This document shows, piece by piece, positions 60,753 through 64,000 of a stretch of DNA of 64,000 nt; position 1 is the stretch's first letter, and every line of letters begins with the position of its first letter. The translations under genes were made by a program, and so were the position numbers. The stretch spans positions 248,001 through 312,000 of the forward strand of contig NZ_JALJCL010000001.1 of the NCBI RefSeq assembly GCF_023698535.1. The letters run 5' to 3'. The stretch comes from Halorientalis regularis. GTDB taxonomy: Archaea > Halobacteriota > Halobacteria > Halobacteriales > Haloarculaceae. The notes below the pieces were generated by a model. It had not been told where the DNA came from. It made no database searches and saw nothing but the letters and a program-made list of their open reading frames with translations.

Positions 60753-61706
60753 ATGACGCTGAAAGTTGCGATTGTATACTGGTGTGACGGCGCAGGGCAC
60801 GCCGCCAGGGCCATACCGGTCGCACAGGAACTCGAATCCCGCGGTATCGAGGTCGCAGTCGCCGGCGGCGGCAAGGGACAGAAATTCGTCGAGATGAACG
60901 GCTTCGAGCACCCCGACCTGACCACGGTAACGGTCGAAGGCAGCACGCCGCTCTCCTTCCTGAAGCACACGGCGTTCGATCTGGTTCCGTCCGCCGCCCG
61001 GCGGATGCGGGAGGTCTACCGGTGGCTGGAAGACGAGGACCCGGACAAGCTCGTGACCGACGACGTGTTCGCGGGGCTCGCCGCGGCCAAGCAGGGGATC
61101 GAGTTCTACCGAATCGACCACCTGACGACGGATCTGCTCGACCCCCTCTGGCGACTCCCGCTGACGGCCTACAACGAGATCTCGCTGGCCTTCGCCGAGC
61201 AGATCATCGTCACGTCGCTGTGGGCGGACGATCCCGATCCTGACGGAATCACGCGGGTCGGACCGCTGGCCCAAGAAGGCGAGGCGACGGACGAGGTGGA
61301 ACCGTACGACGTGCTTCTCAACCCGGGGACCCACGGGGAGAACTTCGACGCGATCCGCCGGCGACTGGAGGCCGATGGACTCGACGTCAGGTCGGTCGGG
61401 GACGACGACTGGGAGACGAAACCGGCGATGACGCCCTACACCGCGGCCGCGGAGGTGGTGGTCTGTACCGGCTTCTCCTCTATCGCGGACACGGTCGTCG
61501 CGGGCACGCCCTGCGTGATCTATCCGTTCTTGCCTTTCCAGAAAGCTATCGCCAAGCGGGCCGAACGGAAGCGTATCGACGGGATCGCGAGAGCCACCTC
61601 GGTACGGGAAGTCGTCGACAGCGTCGAGCAGTTCCGCGACTCCGGGGAACGTCCGGACTACGAGAACGGTGCACCGGCGTTCGTCGACGTGGTTCTTGGC
61701 GAGTGA
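60753..61706 (+). CDS. GT-B glycosyltransferase (MurG/GT28-like)
   Basis: 317 aa. MTLKVAIVYWCDGAGHAARA is the first Rossmann strand and glycine loop with a His, EVAVAGGGKGQKFVEMNGF follows, and the donor site is VVVCTGFSSIADTVVAGTPCV in the C-terminal domain. EEGEATDEVEPYDVLLNPGT is the linker. Transfers a sugar from a nucleotide donor, perhaps to a lipid. Divergent from the sulfatase-fold gene by 100 bp, sharing its promoter region. Confidence 0.88.
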   Translation: MTLKVAIVYWCDGAGHAARAIPVAQELESRGIEVAVAGGGKGQKFVEMNGFEHPDLTTVTVEGSTPLSFLKHTAFDLVPSAARRMREVYRWLEDEDPDKLVTDDVFAGLAAAKQGIEFYRIDHLTTDLLDPLWRLPLTAYNEISLAFAEQIIVTSLWADDPDPDGITRVGPLAQEGEATDEVEPYDVLLNPGTHGENFDAIRRRLEADGLDVRSVGDDDWETKPAMTPYTAAAEVVVCTGFSSIADTVVAGTPCVIYPFLPFQKAIAKRAERKRIDGIARATSVREVVDSVEQFRDSGERPDYENGAPAFVDVVLGE

Positions 61707-61823
61707 CGGGCCCGCCCACACGGCGAGCCAGCCGTCGGTCGCGGTCCCGAACCGACCGTTTGCCCAGTTCTCCTCGGGTCGGTTCGTCAGACATAAACCC
61801 GTGAGTCGGCCAGTGGGCGACGG

Positions 61824-62345
61824 ATGCGGGAGTCGTCGTTCGGCTGGTCGGCGTTCGCGCGGGCACGGCCACTCGTCGACGCCGGATACGCCGGCGTCTT
61901 GCTCGTCGTCACCGGCGCGCTGGCGTGGGTGACCGGCGAGGCGTTCGTCTTCCCGAGTCTCGGCCCGACCGCCTACCTGCTGGCGACGGTCCACACGGAA
62001 CTCCAGACCGGGCGGCGCGTGATCGGCGGCCACCTGATCGGCGTCGTCGCCGGCCTGCTCGCCTATCACACTATCGCAGGCGGCCTCTCCATCGTCGCGG
62101 CCCACCCCTCGTACTCGGGCGCGCAGTTCCGGCTCATCGCCAGCGGCGTCGTCTCGGTCGTGCTGACGACGGCGGGGATGCGTTCGACCGGCACCGAACA
62201 CGCGCCGGCCTGCGCGACGACCCTGATCGTCTCGCTGGGCCTGCTCTCGGCACCCGAGGAGGGCGGATTCATCGTCGTCTCGGTCTGTCTGCTCTATCTC
62301 GCCCACCTCGGCGGCAAACGGGGTGTGGACGCACTCCTCGAGTAG
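61824..62345 (+). CDS. HPP-family membrane protein
   Basis: 173 aa with about five membrane helices. The HPP signature region is modified: VFPSLGPTAYLLATVHTELQ and RRVIGGHLIGVVAGLLAYH, where classical members read HPP-x-A. THALACA-like STGTEHAPACATTLIV is the second signature. Some HPP proteins carry nitrite; transport here is uncertain. Its stop lies against the convergent gene at 62346. Confidence 0.83.
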   Translation: MRESSFGWSAFARARPLVDAGYAGVLLVVTGALAWVTGEAFVFPSLGPTAYLLATVHTELQTGRRVIGGHLIGVVAGLLAYHTIAGGLSIVAAHPSYSGAQFRLIASGVVSVVLTTAGMRSTGTEHAPACATTLIVSLGLLSAPEEGGFIVVSVCLLYLAHLGGKRGVDALLE

Positions 62346-62789
62346 TTACCAGGCGTCGGCCTCGGTCGTGCCGTCGTCCCCGTCGTCCTGGACGAGCGTC
62401 CCGCCATACGGCCGGAAGTCGAGTTCGTAGACGCTCGCCACGTCCTCCAGCACGTCCTCGCGGCGGGCGATGGTCTCGGTGTCGAAGCCGACGGCCTCGA
62501 CGGCAGCCTCCAGATCCTCCCCGTCGACGACGCCTGCGGCGTACGCGTCGGCGATGCCGTCACACAACACGTCCGCGTTGCGCCGAAAGCGCAGGGCTTC
62601 CTCGAAGGCTTGGCGGGTCTCCAGCGAGGCCTCGTCCCCGCGTAGCGACACGTCCTCCAGTTCGGCGACCGCGCGCTCGTCGTAGTCGTCGACCTTCTTG
62701 AGGACCTCGGCCACCTGCTCCTGCGGGGAGAGTCGCTCCCAGGCGTCTTGCGCCGCGGGAGCCACCATCGCGTCGACGGCCTCCTCCAC
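62346..62789 (-). CDS. Hypothetical acidic helical protein (147 aa)
   Basis: Begins at a GTG (MEEAVDAMVAPAAQDAWERL); an ATG seven codons in is also possible. Nearly all helix: QEQVAEVLKKVDDYDERAVA, LRGDEASLETRQAFEEALRF, AVEAVGFDTETIARREDVLE, then a short acidic tail. No cysteine cluster or membrane span. Function not recognised. Confidence 0.7.
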   Translation of the reverse strand: MEEAVDAMVAPAAQDAWERLSPQEQVAEVLKKVDDYDERAVAELEDVSLRGDEASLETRQAFEEALRFRRNADVLCDGIADAYAAGVVDGEDLEAAVEAVGFDTETIARREDVLEDVASVYELDFRPYGGTLVQDDGDDGTTEADAW

Positions 62790-63172
62790 GTCGCTCTCGA
62801 CCAGCCAGTAAGTAGACAGAGGGATCGAGTGGGTTCCGATGGAAGCGGGCGAACGTGCCGGGGGAGTCCCGGCACCGCCGAGGCGGAGGACACCAGCACT
62901 CGGACCGCTGTGATGTCGGGCGATCTGACTCGCCCGAACTGTGGACGCTTGGCCGGTCGTGGTTCGGGAGCCCGATCCGTTCTGTCCAGCAACCGAAGCC
63001 AGGTCGGATTCGGTTGCGGCTGTAGATACCGGCCGATGGGGAATGAGTGTGGGGCCAAAACTCGATGGGGCTTTTTGTCCGTCCCCGCTGGGACCGTCCC
63101 GGCCACCGTTCCGGGGTTGGTCCGAACATATCCGGGAGTACCCAAATACTGTGGGAGCACCGATGAGTGGAC
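62790..63172. other. Intergenic region with three consecutive strong hairpins
   Basis: 383 bp with no supported CDS. Perfect 8-bp stems at 62855-62862/62868-62875 (GTGCCGGG/CCCGGCAC), 62916-62923/62930-62937 (TCGGGCGA/TCGCCCGA) and 62990-62997/63009-63016 (CAACCGAA/TTCGGTTG), then GGGGC-TTTTT at 63067-63076. Could be a structured RNA ending at the T-run, or a chain of binding sites ahead of the Bat-like regulator. No convincing TATA precedes the first stem. Confidence 0.45.
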
Positions 63173-63808
63173 ATGGGTGCGACCGGTCTGCAGATCGCGA
63201 TGGCGGTCGACGCCCCGGCGGGGTGTCCGGCGGGCGAGGTATCGGCGGACACCGGCAGTTCGGTCGAGTCGGTGACCTGGAACCGTGCCGGCGACGGGAA
63301 CGTCACCGAGGAGTTCACCGTCGAGGCCGACCTCGACCGGGCGGACGTGGACCCGGTCTTCGAGACCGACGGCCGGACCCGCTACCGGTTCGACCGCGAC
63401 TGGAGCGACCCCTGCGCCTGCGAGATCGTCGAGTTGCAGGGCAGTCCCCTCCAGAACGTCCGGGCCGAGGACGGCCGACTCCACCTGACGTTCTACGCGC
63501 CCGACATCGAGCAGGTCCGCGAGATCGTCTCGAACCTCCGAGAACGGTACGACGGCGTCCGCCTGAAACACCTCAGCCAGTCCGGCGACGTGGACGACGA
63601 GAACCTCGTCCTCGTCGACCGGAGCCGGCTCACCGACCGCCAGCGGGAGGTCATCGAGACCGCCTACGGGATGGGCTACTTCGAACACCCCCGCACGGCC
63701 AACGCCAGCGACGTGGCCGACGAACTCGACATTACGCTGTCGACGTTCACCGAACACCTCGCCATCGCCCAGTCGAAAGTGCTGGACGCCATCGTCGACA
63801 CCGATTGA
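63173..63808 (+). CDS. Bat-type HTH regulator (bacterio-opsin activator-like)
   Basis: 211 aa from ATG 63173. The N-terminal ~140 residues are a beta-rich bacterio-opsin-activator-type sensor domain (VTWNRAGDGNVTEEFTVEAD, CACEIVELQGSPLQNVRAED); the C-terminal HTH-10 domain is LTDRQREVIETAYGMGYFEH, PRTANASDVADELDITLSTF, TEHLAIAQSKVLDAIV. No PAS or GAF domain, so it is a short family member. AAATACTG about 25 bp upstream may be its TATA box. Target genes unknown. Confidence 0.93.
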   Translation: MGATGLQIAMAVDAPAGCPAGEVSADTGSSVESVTWNRAGDGNVTEEFTVEADLDRADVDPVFETDGRTRYRFDRDWSDPCACEIVELQGSPLQNVRAEDGRLHLTFYAPDIEQVREIVSNLRERYDGVRLKHLSQSGDVDDENLVLVDRSRLTDRQREVIETAYGMGYFEHPRTANASDVADELDITLSTFTEHLAIAQSKVLDAIVDTD

Positions 63809-63870
63809 CTCGCTTCGCTCGTCAATCGAGCCCGTCCCCGCTTCGCTCGCGCGGACACCGACTGATTCAC

Positions 63871-64000
63871 TCAGGGCCGTCTCGTCCGGAGGACCCACGT
63901 CTCGGACCCCCACTTTTCGACCTCGAACGGCTGGAAGGCCAGCACCGGATCGTCGACACCCGCCAGTTCGCCGAGGTACTCCCGGACCGGCGTCGGATCG
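63871..64000 (-). CDS. C-terminal fragment of a gene leaving the window
   Basis: Minus-strand frame ending at TGA 63871-63873. The visible 42 residues include TPVREYLGELAGVDDPVLAF, QPFEVEKWGSETWVLRTRRP. Codon-position bias is that of a real gene. Too little is present to name the product. Confidence 0.55.
   Translation of the reverse strand, partial: DPTPVREYLGELAGVDDPVLAFQPFEVEKWGSETWVLRTRRP

Overview
The window is haloarchaeal DNA (order Halobacteriales; a Haloarcula/Halomicrobium-like member is my guess, not a measurement). The evidence is high GC, very acidic proteins, TATA-box promoters close to ATG/GTG starts (leaderless style), a Tat-type and a lipobox signal, an archaeal initiator tRNA with three G-C pairs in the anticodon stem, and archaeal proteins such as aCPSF1/FttA, RNase J, GHMP-type shikimate kinase, GTP cyclohydrolase III and a Bat-type HTH regulator. 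Most of the sequence is ordinary chromosome interrupted by small mobile or scarred patches.

Layout. 1-10.3 kb: lipid/CoA metabolism (cut-off LLM oxidoreductase, AMACR-like CoA transferase, acyl-CoA dehydrogenase, long-chain acyl-CoA synthetase) with Usp, Sir2, cupin, glutaredoxin-like, redoxin-like and DsrE-like proteins, plus a possible small RNA near 4.84 kb. 10.4-15.1 kb: a patchy accessory stretch holding an IS4/ISH3-like element, a TnpB-element end, a CxxC micro-protein, a peroxiredoxin, a compact tyrosine recombinase, an unknown 283-aa gene and tRNA-iMet with a duplicated 3' end. 15.1-27.5 kb: RNase J, an antiporter fused to TrkA domains, an MFS transporter, a DUF2298 membrane protein, a Nudix and a macro-domain gene, and the termination factor aCPSF1. 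27.5-36.6 kb: small haloarchaeal DUF genes, a TFS paralogue, an ABC exporter, aroK-aroQ, a vapBC cassette lodged between two copies of the aroQ 3' end, a Kv-like channel and a carbonic anhydrase. 36.7-48.1 kb: a tnpB-less TnpB element, surE, an Rsm22-like methyltransferase with tyrA, a lipoprotein, an M24 peptidase, aroA, aroC, a uracil-DNA glycosylase. 48.2-54.6 kb: tRNA-Ser, a histidine kinase, GTP cyclohydrolase III, a CBS protein, pgk, tRNA-Thr and a striking repeat array. 54.7-64 kb: a solitary TnpB element, PadR/DUF7521, an orphan substrate-binding protein, a flippase/sulfatase-fold/glycosyltransferase group, an HPP protein and a Bat-like regulator.

How the genes fit together. aroK, aroQ, tyrA, aroA and aroC give most of the late shikimate-to-tyrosine route, spread over 13 kb in short transcription units. 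Sir2, a macro domain and a Nudix hydrolase could form and clear O-acetyl-ADP-ribose. RNase J and aCPSF1 are the two beta-CASP nucleases of archaeal RNA decay and termination. The 58-62 kb group looks like envelope glycan/lipid chemistry.

Most unusual signal. All three tRNA genes in the window (iMet, Ser, Thr) are followed by one or more copies of their own T-arm/acceptor 3' end at a period of about 111-134 bp, with an inverted T-arm copy and a hairpin in between. At tRNA-Thr this forms a regular array with five direct copies, in which two hairpin types alternate and keep their base pairing. I know of no named system that this matches.
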